From Scybalenecus merdavium (GTDB taxonomy: Bacteria; Bacillota; Clostridia; Oscillospirales; Acutalibacteraceae), in assembly GCA_018714405.1 (NCBI GenBank), contig DVNM01000005.1, positions 48,663 through 112,662 of the forward strand: a DNA stretch of 64,000 nucleotides, in the 5' to 3' direction. Positions 35,044 through 43,698 of this stretch are shown here, piece after piece. A model generated the notes under the pieces. It searched no databases. It worked only from the letters and a program-made list of their open reading frames with translations, and was not told the origin of the DNA. Each line of letters opens with the position of its first letter. Positions within the stretch are counted from its first letter, which is position 1. Both the position numbers and the translations under genes were made by a program.

Positions 35044-36206
35044 TCTGCCAAATTCTCTCCCAAAAGACTCGCAAAATATTTATCATATTTCTGATTATAA
35101 TTCCATAAATTTGCTTTTGATTTTCGAAGATTATTTTCTACATACTCTCGTTTTTCTGGATATTTTAATAATTCTTCTATTTGCTTTTCTAAATGATCTA
35201 CTGTACCCTCCACCAAATATCCAGTTTGCCCATTTACAATCTGCTCATCCATACCACCAACCCGGGTAGTCACAATAGTTTTTGATAATATCTTAGCTTC
35301 ATTGGTAGTAGTACAGTAAGCTTCATATCTAGAAGGCTGAACATAAATATCACATTTCCGTATAAATTTATAGGGGTTTAATTGATCGCCTAATAAATAA
35401 AAACTTTTTTCTAATTTTAATTCTTTGATTTTTTTTATAATATTAGATTTTTGATTGCCGTCACCTACCCAATACCAAACAATATTATAACCTTTGTTGA
35501 TCAATTGAGAACAAACATCTACCGCAATATCAGGCCCTTTTTCCGAACTCATTCTCGCTACTGTTAATAAATTGATTTTATCAGATGGAAACAGACCTGA
35601 TTCAACACTCTGCATACTCGATTTTACAATTTGATTTGCATCAATCAAATTATATAATACAATGATTTTATCTTGAAGTTCTGGAAATTTTCGAGCCAAA
35701 TTTGATTTACACGCATTTGAAACAGCAACTATATTATCGAATTTCTTGTAATATTTTTGATCTATACTATAAGCTTTTTTATTTTTGTTGTATGTTCCAT
35801 TATGGTACCATAAAATTTTTTTATCCGCTTTCACCTTATCTATTATATAAAAAGGCGAAAAATCTTGTTGTGAATATGCAATGGCAATATCATACTTTTT
35901 TTTAATCTTTTTAAATGTTTTCCATGGAAAATACCCGAATTTGTTTAAAAATCGAAATACAAGATAGCGAACCGGCCCATTGCGTATAACAGATTTTTTT
36001 GATTCTAAGGTAGTGTAAACATAGTCGTATATTGGTAAAAATGTTACTGGACGAAGAATTTGCTCTCGCAAAGCATTTTCTTCACTCATCAGCAAAATGT
36101 CAACATTATATTTACTAGGATCCAAAGAATTGACCATATTTACCAAGCATTTTTCAATTCCGCCAATTCCCAAGCCATAACATGAAATTAAAATACTTTT
36201 TTTCAT
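35040..36206 (-). CDS. Glycosyltransferase family 4
   Basis: A 388-aa GT-B enzyme of retaining type. N-terminal domain: ILISCYGLGIGGIEKCLVNMVNSLDPSKYNVD. C-terminal nucleotide-sugar domain: NLLTVARMSSEKGPDIAVDVC, YWVGDGNQKSNI, FYLLGDQLNPYKFIRKCDIYVQPSRYEAYCTTTNEA, with the EX7E-type acidic pair at the end of that block. Lys-rich stretches suggest peripheral membrane binding. It is very AT-rich. Donor unknown. Confidence 0.88.
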   Translation of the reverse strand: MKKSILISCYGLGIGGIEKCLVNMVNSLDPSKYNVDILLMSEENALREQILRPVTFLPIYDYVYTTLESKKSVIRNGPVRYLVFRFLNKFGYFPWKTFKKIKKKYDIAIAYSQQDFSPFYIIDKVKADKKILWYHNGTYNKNKKAYSIDQKYYKKFDNIVAVSNACKSNLARKFPELQDKIIVLYNLIDANQIVKSSMQSVESGLFPSDKINLLTVARMSSEKGPDIAVDVCSQLINKGYNIVWYWVGDGNQKSNIIKKIKELKLEKSFYLLGDQLNPYKFIRKCDIYVQPSRYEAYCTTTNEAKILSKTIVTTRVGGMDEQIVNGQTGYLVEGTVDHLEKQIEELLKYPEKREYVENNLRKSKANLWNYNQKYDKYFASLLGENLAE

Positions 36207-36257
36207 CTTATTAAACGTCTCCCGTATTATCCATAATACAAATCATAGTATCAATTT

Positions 36258-37244
36258 TTAATAAATTGATACATCCCAATTTGGTTTTCGAACAGAATTA
36301 TATACCTGATACAAGAATTTATAAAACTGGGGAATCGTTCTCATCGCTTGGTAATTTAAGCGATATTTAACTGAGACAGATTTACAAAATGGCTGAATTT
36401 CTGTTATTCTTTGGCAAATTTGACTCCTTATCTTGTTTTGAATATCTTGCTGCGGATAAAAAACATAATAGCGATATACGTTTGTTAGCACATAAAATAG
36501 CCGTCTTGCAGCAACGCCCTTTAACTCTGATTTTTCATAACAATTTTCAAATATATATTCTAATACTTTCATAGAGTCCAACAGCTTTTCCTCACTTGGA
36601 ACTCTTGACGATGAAGCCTCCGCATGTTCATAATATAAATATTTAGTGGCATCATCAAACACAATACATTTGGCCTTATTAAACACTTGAAAATTCATAA
36701 GCAAATCTTCATTAATTTTGATTTCTTCATCGAATCTTAAAATTTTCAATAAACTTGCTTTATATAATTTTGTGCATAAACTACCAGTAAAATATTTGCC
36801 GGCAATTAGAAACTTCACCGCCTCATCTCGCGTCTGTACCAAATGGACATCTTGATTCCCTATATCCGAAACCAAGCCATCCAAGTGGATCTTTTTATAC
36901 CCACAGTGCGCAATATCTGCATTATATTTTTTTATTAAATCCAGCAAAAAAGCATACATATCACACTCTAATCCGTCATCACAATCAATAAACGATATGT
37001 ATTCTCCCTTAGCAAGTTCAAGCCCACGATTGCGAGCTGCCGAGACCCCCTGATTTTCCTGCTCTACATACTGAAATCTCGAATCTTTTTTTACAAACGC
37101 CTTGACAATCTCGCCGCTGTCATCTGTAGAGCCATCATTAATACAGATAATCTCTAGATTGCGGTATGTTTGGTTACTTATATCCTCCAGGCACTTTTGA
37201 ATATAAGGAGCTTTATTATATATAGGTACGATTACAGAAATCAT
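36258..37244 (-). CDS. Glycosyltransferase family 2
   Basis: A GT-A enzyme of about 328 aa: MISVIVPIYNKAPYIQKCLEDISNQTYRNLEIICINDGSTDDSGE, GVSAARNRGLELAKGEYISFIDCDDGLECD. The metal motif reads DCD instead of DAD, an accepted variant. Two starts are possible; ATG 37244 was chosen since GAAGGA lies at a suitable distance, while ATG 37256 overlaps that site. The C-terminal half is helical, with YRYYVFYPQQD. Confidence 0.87.
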   Translation of the reverse strand: MISVIVPIYNKAPYIQKCLEDISNQTYRNLEIICINDGSTDDSGEIVKAFVKKDSRFQYVEQENQGVSAARNRGLELAKGEYISFIDCDDGLECDMYAFLLDLIKKYNADIAHCGYKKIHLDGLVSDIGNQDVHLVQTRDEAVKFLIAGKYFTGSLCTKLYKASLLKILRFDEEIKINEDLLMNFQVFNKAKCIVFDDATKYLYYEHAEASSSRVPSEEKLLDSMKVLEYIFENCYEKSELKGVAARRLFYVLTNVYRYYVFYPQQDIQNKIRSQICQRITEIQPFCKSVSVKYRLNYQAMRTIPQFYKFLYQVYNSVRKPNWDVSIY

Positions 37245-37265
37245 TTTAGGCTGCATCCTTCATAC

Positions 37266-38225
37266 TTACTTTTTTATAATTTTCCTTAATCCTTTACGAA
37301 CACAAAACATATGCTTATAAAAACCATATTCAATTAGACTGAGGTGCGTTCGCTTATTATTCAAGGGGGCTGCCATTGATTTTACCGTAGTATACGATAG
37401 AGCACCGGCAAAACATTCGGCGTAAAAATTGTTTTTACATAGCCTAAAATATTTGTGAATATATCGCTTTGACAATTCACCCGCACTATTCTGCAAAAAA
37501 TAATTTGTTAAAATTTCTAAAACTTTTATCCAATGCTCTGCCTGCCAACGATAATCTGTGCAGTTGCTTGTAATAGAGGTCGGATTTTCTCGATAGTGAT
37601 ATAACGGTGACTTTATGTACACAACATTTTCTACATGCCCCAACGCTATGCCAAGCCAGACTACATCCTCCAAATTACCAATATTTTCCGGAAATTTAAT
37701 ATGATGCTCATCTATTAATACTTTAGGAATAAGCATGCCCCAAATATAACATCCACGTCTCATAGAAACAATTTGCAAAACACGGTGTTTGTGCAATACA
37801 CAATTATCAGGATTCACAATATCAGGTTCACGGTGAATCTCATCTTGTGCGGCTGCCGCACGATCATAATTTACCGCTACAATCGTATTTTTTTGTCCAT
37901 CGTGATATGAAAGCATAACTTCAAGCGCATTTTCATTCAAAAAATCGTCTGCATCAACAAAAACAATATACATTCCGCGCGCAAAGTCAACGCCAGTGTT
38001 GCGAGCACTGGAAACACCGGCGTTATCTTGATGAATTACACGAACTCGGCTGTCTTTTTCCGAAAACTCATGAAGGATATGCAAAGAAGCATCGGTTGAG
38101 CCATCATCTACACAAATAACCTCAAAATGCAAATAGGATTGCTGCAATATACTATTCAATAACTGCCGAATATAGCCAACAGCATTGTATACCGGAATAA
38201 CTATACTGATCAACGGATTATCCAT
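37266..38225 (-). CDS. Glycosyltransferase family 2
   Basis: A 319-aa GT-A enzyme: PLISIVIPVYNAVGYIRQLLNSILQQSYLHFEVICVDDGSTDAS, GVSSARNTGVDFARGMYIVFVDADDFLNENAL with DAD. The C-terminal part has RGCYIWGMLIPKVLIDEHHIKFPENIGNLEDVVWL, a block common in capsule GT2 enzymes. The open frame begins at 38267. The ATG at 38225 is chosen because GAGGGG lies seven bases upstream and the protein then begins MDNPLISIVIP. Confidence 0.88.
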   Translation of the reverse strand: MDNPLISIVIPVYNAVGYIRQLLNSILQQSYLHFEVICVDDGSTDASLHILHEFSEKDSRVRVIHQDNAGVSSARNTGVDFARGMYIVFVDADDFLNENALEVMLSYHDGQKNTIVAVNYDRAAAAQDEIHREPDIVNPDNCVLHKHRVLQIVSMRRGCYIWGMLIPKVLIDEHHIKFPENIGNLEDVVWLGIALGHVENVVYIKSPLYHYRENPTSITSNCTDYRWQAEHWIKVLEILTNYFLQNSAGELSKRYIHKYFRLCKNNFYAECFAGALSYTTVKSMAAPLNNKRTHLSLIEYGFYKHMFCVRKGLRKIIKK

Positions 38226-38257
38226 TTTTTCCCCTCGAATCACATTATTTTCATTTA

Positions 38258-39355
38258 TTATTGCCATTGCATATAAGGCGCATATATTTGTAATATTTTT
38301 TCACACCAATTTTTTAACGAAAAACTATTCTCAATAATATCCCTGATAGAACGAATGTCATCTCCTTTTAATCGCCAGGATTTGTTTACGATTTTTTTCA
38401 TGCATTCATAAAGCTCATCTGTATTTCCTTTTTTAAAGAACACAACCGTTGAAAGATCATGCGCCCATTCCAAACCGGCAATATCGCTTGATATAACAGG
38501 AAGTCCTGCGTATGCAGCTTCACATACTGCATAAGAAAAAGTTTCCCGTCGACTCGCCTGAATAAAAGATAGGGTATTTGAATACAATGAATTAACATCC
38601 TCCACAGGGCCGCCGCATTCAATATAGGGCGGAATATTATTTTGATAATGTTCTTTTACATAAGGCCATGTTTGATCATTTCCATTCAACAAAATATTAA
38701 ACAAATAACCTTCTTCGTGCATTCTGTCACACGCATCCAAAATAAGATCTGTTCCCTTGCGATAAAAATCCCAACAAAAAGTGAGAAAAGTGTACTGGCG
38801 GTCATTGCTATTACTATATACCGGCCGAATTCTTTCCAAAGATATACCATTTAAAATAGTAACAGATTGTTTAGCAGGAAAGCCAAGTTTTACTACTTGT
38901 TTTCTGTAATGCTCTGATACAGAAATAAGCGTAGCCTTCTGCCCCATAATCCCATATTGTATTTTAGTCAGAATTCCTCGAAGGCCGGAAATTTTGTCGG
39001 GCAGCGGGTCATGCAAATGCCAAAAAACTTTAATATTCTTAGGTGCCATTAATGTAACCGGTATATCATACAACTCAAAATGGCTGTGGGCAATGCAAAT
39101 ATCATTTTCTGCGTAAATTTTCTTTATGACAGAATAGGTTTGCGGAAGAATACGCGCTTTTGCAACCGGCAAGAAATAAACACGGTGGTCTTTGCACAAA
39201 TCTTTGCACCATGCTTTATCTTTTGCCGTTTCCGCAAAAGCATATATTGTACTGTAACCCTTATCTGTCAGTCTTTTTTCCAGCGCAAATAAAGAGGCAA
39301 TAAAATTTCCGGGATTCGGTGCTCCAAAAGCACACACTTGCAATACCGACTTCAT
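38258..39355 (-). CDS. Glycosyltransferase family 4
   Basis: A 365-aa GT-B enzyme with a divergent N terminus, SVLQVCAFGAPNPGNFIASLFALEKRL. Next come ICIAHSHFELYDIPVTLMAP, VFWHLHDPLPDK, SVSEHYRKQVVKLGFPAKQSVTILNGISLERI, and the donor domain FLTFCWDFYRKGTDLILDACD, ending FIQASRRETFSYAVCEAAYAGLPVISSDIAGLEWA with the two conserved glutamates. It overlaps the preceding GT4 gene by four bases. Confidence 0.87.
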   Translation of the reverse strand: MKSVLQVCAFGAPNPGNFIASLFALEKRLTDKGYSTIYAFAETAKDKAWCKDLCKDHRVYFLPVAKARILPQTYSVIKKIYAENDICIAHSHFELYDIPVTLMAPKNIKVFWHLHDPLPDKISGLRGILTKIQYGIMGQKATLISVSEHYRKQVVKLGFPAKQSVTILNGISLERIRPVYSNSNDRQYTFLTFCWDFYRKGTDLILDACDRMHEEGYLFNILLNGNDQTWPYVKEHYQNNIPPYIECGGPVEDVNSLYSNTLSFIQASRRETFSYAVCEAAYAGLPVISSDIAGLEWAHDLSTVVFFKKGNTDELYECMKKIVNKSWRLKGDDIRSIRDIIENSFSLKNWCEKILQIYAPYMQWQ

Positions 39356-40470
39356 TTATCACTCAGTATCCTTTCAAACATTTTTTCAGTGGCTTCTACT
39401 GTATGCTTTGTGTCAAAACATTTCCCTCGTTTTTTTGCGTTCTTACGATATGCTGCTAATAAATTGGGATCATCCAATAATCTTTTTATTCCCAAATACA
39501 AAGAATTTTCACTATTCTCAGTAATCACGCCATATTCATTATTACTGCCTAACATTTCTTTCATGCCAGACACTTCCACCGTACAGACTGGTACACCCAA
39601 AATTAAAGCTTCTGTTGCCGCAGTAGAAAAGCCCTCACTATGACTGGAACATAAGAACAAATCAGCCTTTGCAACATATTTATAAGGATTCGTCTGATAA
39701 CCCAGTAGTGTTATATTACTGGTCAAGCTATTTTGTTTAATATATTCATGAAACTGCTTTTCCAAAGGCCCTCTACCTAAAATATATAAATGAACATTAT
39801 ATTTTTCCTCAATCAGTCGATTGGTAATTCTTAAAAGCCTGTCAAAAGCTTTAACCGGCTTTAATGAGCCAACGGCTATCAATCGTATTTTATTATCTGA
39901 AAATTCCGGCGCAGGATCTTCTGCCATAGATAGAATGCGATCAGACTCAACGGTATTATAAAGCACGTCACAAGATGAAATAGCCGGAAATAAAGTACAA
40001 AAATCTGTTTTTACTGTTTCAGCTACACAAACGATTTTTTGAAATTGATTATAGCACCATTTTGCTTCCTTTAAAGACCGAAAAGCTCCGGCAGCTGCTT
40101 TATGAGTGTGCTGTTCCCCATGTATCCACGTGACAAGATGCTTGCATGCAGGAACACCACCGGAAATAATACGTGCAGACACACCCTCTAAATAAGACAC
40201 TTCTATATCAAAAGTTTCATGTACACATAATTTATGCAGTTGTTTCGGTGTCAACAATTTCATAAGCCAACTGTTGCCCGGAATTGCTTTGGGCCATATG
40301 TAGTGGTAATGAATATGCGGTTTCAAAAACTGCTCATTTACACCGCCGCCGAACAACGCCGTAACGTGTATATCAAATTTGAACGGATCCATATTATTTA
40401 CAAGGTTTACAAGGACTTTTTCTGCCCCGCCTTGTCCTAAATCATGAATTAGAAATAAAATTTTTATCAT
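39352..40470 (-). CDS. Glycosyltransferase family 4
   Basis: A 372-aa GT-B enzyme: ILFLIHDLGQGGAEKVLVNLVNNMDPFKFDIHVTALFGGG at the N terminus, RLIAVGSLKPVKAFDRLLRITNRL, LYILGRGPLEKQFHEYI, LLGYQTNPYKYVAKADLFLCSSHSEGFSTAATEALILGVPVCTVEVSGMKEML. The conserved Glu pair sits in the SEGFSTAATEAL segment. It has the layout of WcaA/GumH-type GT4 proteins of capsule loci. A longer sugar backbone is implied by the number of such genes here. Confidence 0.9.
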   Translation of the reverse strand: MIKILFLIHDLGQGGAEKVLVNLVNNMDPFKFDIHVTALFGGGVNEQFLKPHIHYHYIWPKAIPGNSWLMKLLTPKQLHKLCVHETFDIEVSYLEGVSARIISGGVPACKHLVTWIHGEQHTHKAAAGAFRSLKEAKWCYNQFQKIVCVAETVKTDFCTLFPAISSCDVLYNTVESDRILSMAEDPAPEFSDNKIRLIAVGSLKPVKAFDRLLRITNRLIEEKYNVHLYILGRGPLEKQFHEYIKQNSLTSNITLLGYQTNPYKYVAKADLFLCSSHSEGFSTAATEALILGVPVCTVEVSGMKEMLGSNNEYGVITENSENSLYLGIKRLLDDPNLLAAYRKNAKKRGKCFDTKHTVEATEKMFERILSDK

Positions 40471-40490
40471 TGTGCATATCTCACTTCACA

Positions 40491-41291
40491 CTATGGGTTC
40501 AAACGTCGTTTATGCAACATTCTATATACCGGAGCCGGCAGCAATCCGATAAAAATCGGCTTTAATGCAAAAATATAGTTATAAGCCGGCAATTTAAAGT
40601 TTTTTACGATCAAACATTTTACATAAGCTTCATTGAAGCGGTATTTAAATTTTCTTCGACGGAATGCATTTTTATCGTCCCGCATCTGATAAAGCGGTTC
40701 TTGAATGTTGTAACCTCGATAGCCAGCGGCATACATTTTCATCCAAAGATGATAATCCTCTACCCTCAATAATCGTTTATCAACCGTATAACCTTTCACC
40801 GCATCAAACGCTTCTTTCCTGACCATGCTTGCCGCGTGACAGAATTGCGAACCTTTTAAAAGGTCTTTTTTTTGTGGATATTCCCTATACTTACAAATCC
40901 CCCATACACCGTCAACCTCATCAAAATACTCCAAATAAGAGCTAACGATCGCTATATCTTTTTGATGATCCAGCACGGCCACTTCTTTTGCAAAACGGTC
41001 TGAACTGCAAAGATCATCGCCGTCCATTCGGGCAATATATTCCCCTTTTGCATTTTCCAGGCAACGGTTCAATGTGTAATTCAATCCCATATTGGCTGTG
41101 TTTTGCAGCAATACGATTTTATTTGGATACTGCTTTTGAAACTGCTGTGCTATTGAATATGTATTGTCTGTAGAGTTGTCATCACAAAGGATCAATTCCC
41201 AATCGGTATAAGTTTGATAAAGAATACACTGTATAGCTTGCTCCAAATAGGGGGCGCAGTTATAAATGCCCATGATCACACTGATTTTCAT
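40491..41291 (-). CDS. Glycosyltransferase family 2
   Basis: A 266-aa GT-A enzyme: KISVIMGIYNCAPYLEQAIQCILYQTYTDWELILCDDNSTDNTY, NMGLNYTLNRCLENAKGEYIARMDGDDLCSSDRF with the metal motif DGDD, and FCHAASMVRKEAFDAVKGYTVDKRLLRVEDYHLWMKMYAAGYRGYN with the ED base motif. This is the SpsA-like/EpsE subgroup. AGGAGA precedes the ATG. Confidence 0.9.
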   Translation of the reverse strand: MKISVIMGIYNCAPYLEQAIQCILYQTYTDWELILCDDNSTDNTYSIAQQFQKQYPNKIVLLQNTANMGLNYTLNRCLENAKGEYIARMDGDDLCSSDRFAKEVAVLDHQKDIAIVSSYLEYFDEVDGVWGICKYREYPQKKDLLKGSQFCHAASMVRKEAFDAVKGYTVDKRLLRVEDYHLWMKMYAAGYRGYNIQEPLYQMRDDKNAFRRRKFKYRFNEAYVKCLIVKNFKLPAYNYIFALKPIFIGLLPAPVYRMLHKRRLNP

Positions 41292-41333
41292 GCTGTCTCC
41301 TAAAACATTACAAAATTTCGACGAAGTGATACG

Positions 41334-42500
41334 TCATGAAAAAGCGAGCCCCAAACCATCGCTATAATAAACATGCTCACCCGTGTAATAAAACGCATAC
41401 ACAAAATAGACCAAATAAAACACATAACACAATATTTTAATTGCCGTTCTTGTTTTTCCGTTCAAAACATTTTCAATCAGCCAGGGCAACAATATATAAT
41501 TCGTCAGTGTGAAATAGATCGGGATACGGCCAACCATAATGCCGCTGGTGACGACGCCCACAATATACACACCGACACCAACTACAGAAAGGTTGATGCA
41601 AATATTGATCAGCGGGGCGTTGACCTCTTTGATCCGTTTGCGGCACAAAAAAGCAAGCACGGCCGGCACGGCGGCAATCAGCACACGTATTGGATTCACA
41701 CCATCGTCCTGCCCGTTATCGTAATTCAGCATGGTAGACATGATTTCCATTTCCTCCAATGCCGAATCATCAAAAAAGGTGGTATACTGGTCAAGCACAA
41801 AAACAATCGCCAGCGTAGCGGCAACACAGGTCCAGATCTTAAAACTCCACGGCTTAAAGGCAACAATAAAATATACTGGCAGCCATACGATCGCACTCTC
41901 GTGTATAGAAAAGGCCACAAGTAAAACCAAAAGGAATTTAAAAAACTTTCGATCGACAATATAGTCGAAAAAAAACATGATAACGCACACGGCCAAAAAT
42001 TGCCGCAGACCGTTCATCATCCAGGTAAATGAAGTGCTGGCCATAAACAAAAAGGCACTCATGAAGAAATTGCAGCTAAACTTATAATACAAATTTACAA
42101 TGGCCAGACCCTGAAAAATAGCCAACGCCATAAAGAAAACAGTATAATCGGTCGAAATATACTTTTTAAACAAAAAGAGAAGACAATCATACCCCTTCTG
42201 GTCAGAATCGCTTTTAAAGATTTCCAGAAGATTGGTATCCAGGGAAAAAGCATTGAAACCGGATATATAAGCCGGCGTATCACCGAAACCGCTGCGCATG
42301 CCGACAAAAAAAATCAGCAGAGAAAAGGAAACAATCGCCCAAAACAACCCAATGCTGCGGTCGTCCAGCATTGAAACAGGCGGCTCTATACTTTGTTCAG
42401 AATAATATGCAATAACTTTTTTTCTTTTGCTGCGAAAACGCGCCATCCCCCAATATGCAGCCAGGCACATAAATGAAAAAATGGCCAGATAAATAATCAA
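41334..42500 (-). CDS. EpsG-type polysaccharide polymerase (Wzy role)
   Basis: A 388-aa membrane protein with ten or more predicted helices. It has the EpsG-family pattern FVGMRSGFGDTPAYISGFN near residue 68 (the RxGxGxDxxxY-like periplasmic loop), SFTWMMNGLRQFLAVCVIMFFFDYIVDRKFFKFLLVLLVAFSIHESAIVWLPVYF (the GLRQ...FH block) and a hydrophobic C terminus. It should polymerise flipped repeat units outside the membrane. Translation starts with TTG at 42500 behind GAGGGGAAG. Base composition is less AT-rich than in the genes downstream. Confidence 0.87.
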   Translation of the reverse strand: MIIYLAIFSFMCLAAYWGMARFRSKRKKVIAYYSEQSIEPPVSMLDDRSIGLFWAIVSFSLLIFFVGMRSGFGDTPAYISGFNAFSLDTNLLEIFKSDSDQKGYDCLLFLFKKYISTDYTVFFMALAIFQGLAIVNLYYKFSCNFFMSAFLFMASTSFTWMMNGLRQFLAVCVIMFFFDYIVDRKFFKFLLVLLVAFSIHESAIVWLPVYFIVAFKPWSFKIWTCVAATLAIVFVLDQYTTFFDDSALEEMEIMSTMLNYDNGQDDGVNPIRVLIAAVPAVLAFLCRKRIKEVNAPLINICINLSVVGVGVYIVGVVTSGIMVGRIPIYFTLTNYILLPWLIENVLNGKTRTAIKILCYVFYLVYFVYAFYYTGEHVYYSDGLGLAFS

Positions 42501-42579
42501 TAGTCTTCCCCTCGGTTACAGATTTACAATTTTCTTTACAAAATAAAACGCAGTAAAGAACCAATACAAATTAAATCCG

Positions 42580-43698
42580 TTATCCAAAATAAATTTTTTG
42601 CAATTCTTTATAAACATTTTGATCAGTAAATGCCTGCGCACGTTCCCGTGCCGCCCTTGCATAAACGGCCGGTGCGTCCAGCACCTGTATGATGCGATCT
42701 GCAAACGCTTGAACATCGTCCGGCTCTACCAGAAAACCGGTCACGCCATCTTCAACCAGTTCGCGGTGGCCACGGTTGTTGGAAGCAACCACCGCATTGC
42801 CGCAAAGCATGGCTTCGATCACATTTAATCCCAGCCCTTCACGGAAACTACAGGCCACCGTACAATCGGCAATATTGTTGTAGGCATTCAGATCCAGTGT
42901 ATAGCCCAAAAATCGGACATTGTTTTCCAGCGCCTCTTGCTGTACGAGCCGGGTTAAATTTTCAAGCTCCGGGCCGTTGCCTGCAATCAAAAGCTGTGCG
43001 CCAGGATACTTTTTACAAACGAGTTTCATTGCCAGAATGGCCGTTTTCTGATTTTTGTTCGGCAAAAGCTCGCCCACATTCACGATAACCCTGGCATCGG
43101 TCGGAATGCCTAGTGCCTGTCGGGCATGCGCTTTTTCGGCATCGCTAAAAACATAAAACCGGCTGCTGTTGGCGCCAACGCCGTGTATGTGATAAACGCT
43201 GGTTTTAAATTTTTTAGAAGCCAGTGCGTAATCCTCTGTATTAATGGTAAGGAGTTTGTCCGTAAACACAGAAAACATTTTTTCGACCGGATAATAAAGC
43301 AGCCAATTCTTTTTCGGAGCGCCTTTGTAAAAATGGAAGCCGTGCGCCGTATAGATCACACAGGTGCCTTTCCGGCGGGCACGCACTGCAGCCAAACGCG
43401 TAAAAACACCCGCTGCCGGTGTATTCGTATGTACAAAGTCATAATGGCCGGCATCGATAATTTTTTTTATTTGCAAAAACGCTTTGACATTTTGAAGGCT
43501 GAACGGAGACCGCGCAAAAGGAACATCGAACACCTGATCGGCAAAGTCAAGCTTTAACCCGTTTTTTTCCGCCAGGTTATTTCTTGCCGCAACGTGCACT
43601 TCACAACCGTGCTCATGCAGCATCTTTGCAAGAGGCCTATGGAATTGCGCAATATGACTCTGCACCGTGGCAGTCAGTAACACTTTTTTCGTTATCAC
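42580..43698 (-). CDS. Glycosyltransferase family 4, EpsD/CapM-like
   Basis: A 372-aa GT-B enzyme beginning VLLTATVQSHIAQFHRPLAKMLHEHGCEVHVAARN, typical of EpsD/CapM proteins that add the second sugar to the lipid-linked primer. Also seen are YDFVHTNTPAAGVFTRLAAVRAR, VIYTAHGFHFYKGAPKKNWLLYYPVEK, IHGVGANSSRF, VNVGELLPNKNQKTAILAM and CSFREGLGLNVIEAMLCGNAVVASNNRGHRELV. The start is GTG, overlapping the upstream stop as GTGA. Its composition is close to that of the chromosome, unlike its upstream neighbour. Confidence 0.9.
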   Translation of the reverse strand: MITKKVLLTATVQSHIAQFHRPLAKMLHEHGCEVHVAARNNLAEKNGLKLDFADQVFDVPFARSPFSLQNVKAFLQIKKIIDAGHYDFVHTNTPAAGVFTRLAAVRARRKGTCVIYTAHGFHFYKGAPKKNWLLYYPVEKMFSVFTDKLLTINTEDYALASKKFKTSVYHIHGVGANSSRFYVFSDAEKAHARQALGIPTDARVIVNVGELLPNKNQKTAILAMKLVCKKYPGAQLLIAGNGPELENLTRLVQQEALENNVRFLGYTLDLNAYNNIADCTVACSFREGLGLNVIEAMLCGNAVVASNNRGHRELVEDGVTGFLVEPDDVQAFADRIIQVLDAPAVYARAARERAQAFTDQNVYKELQKIYFG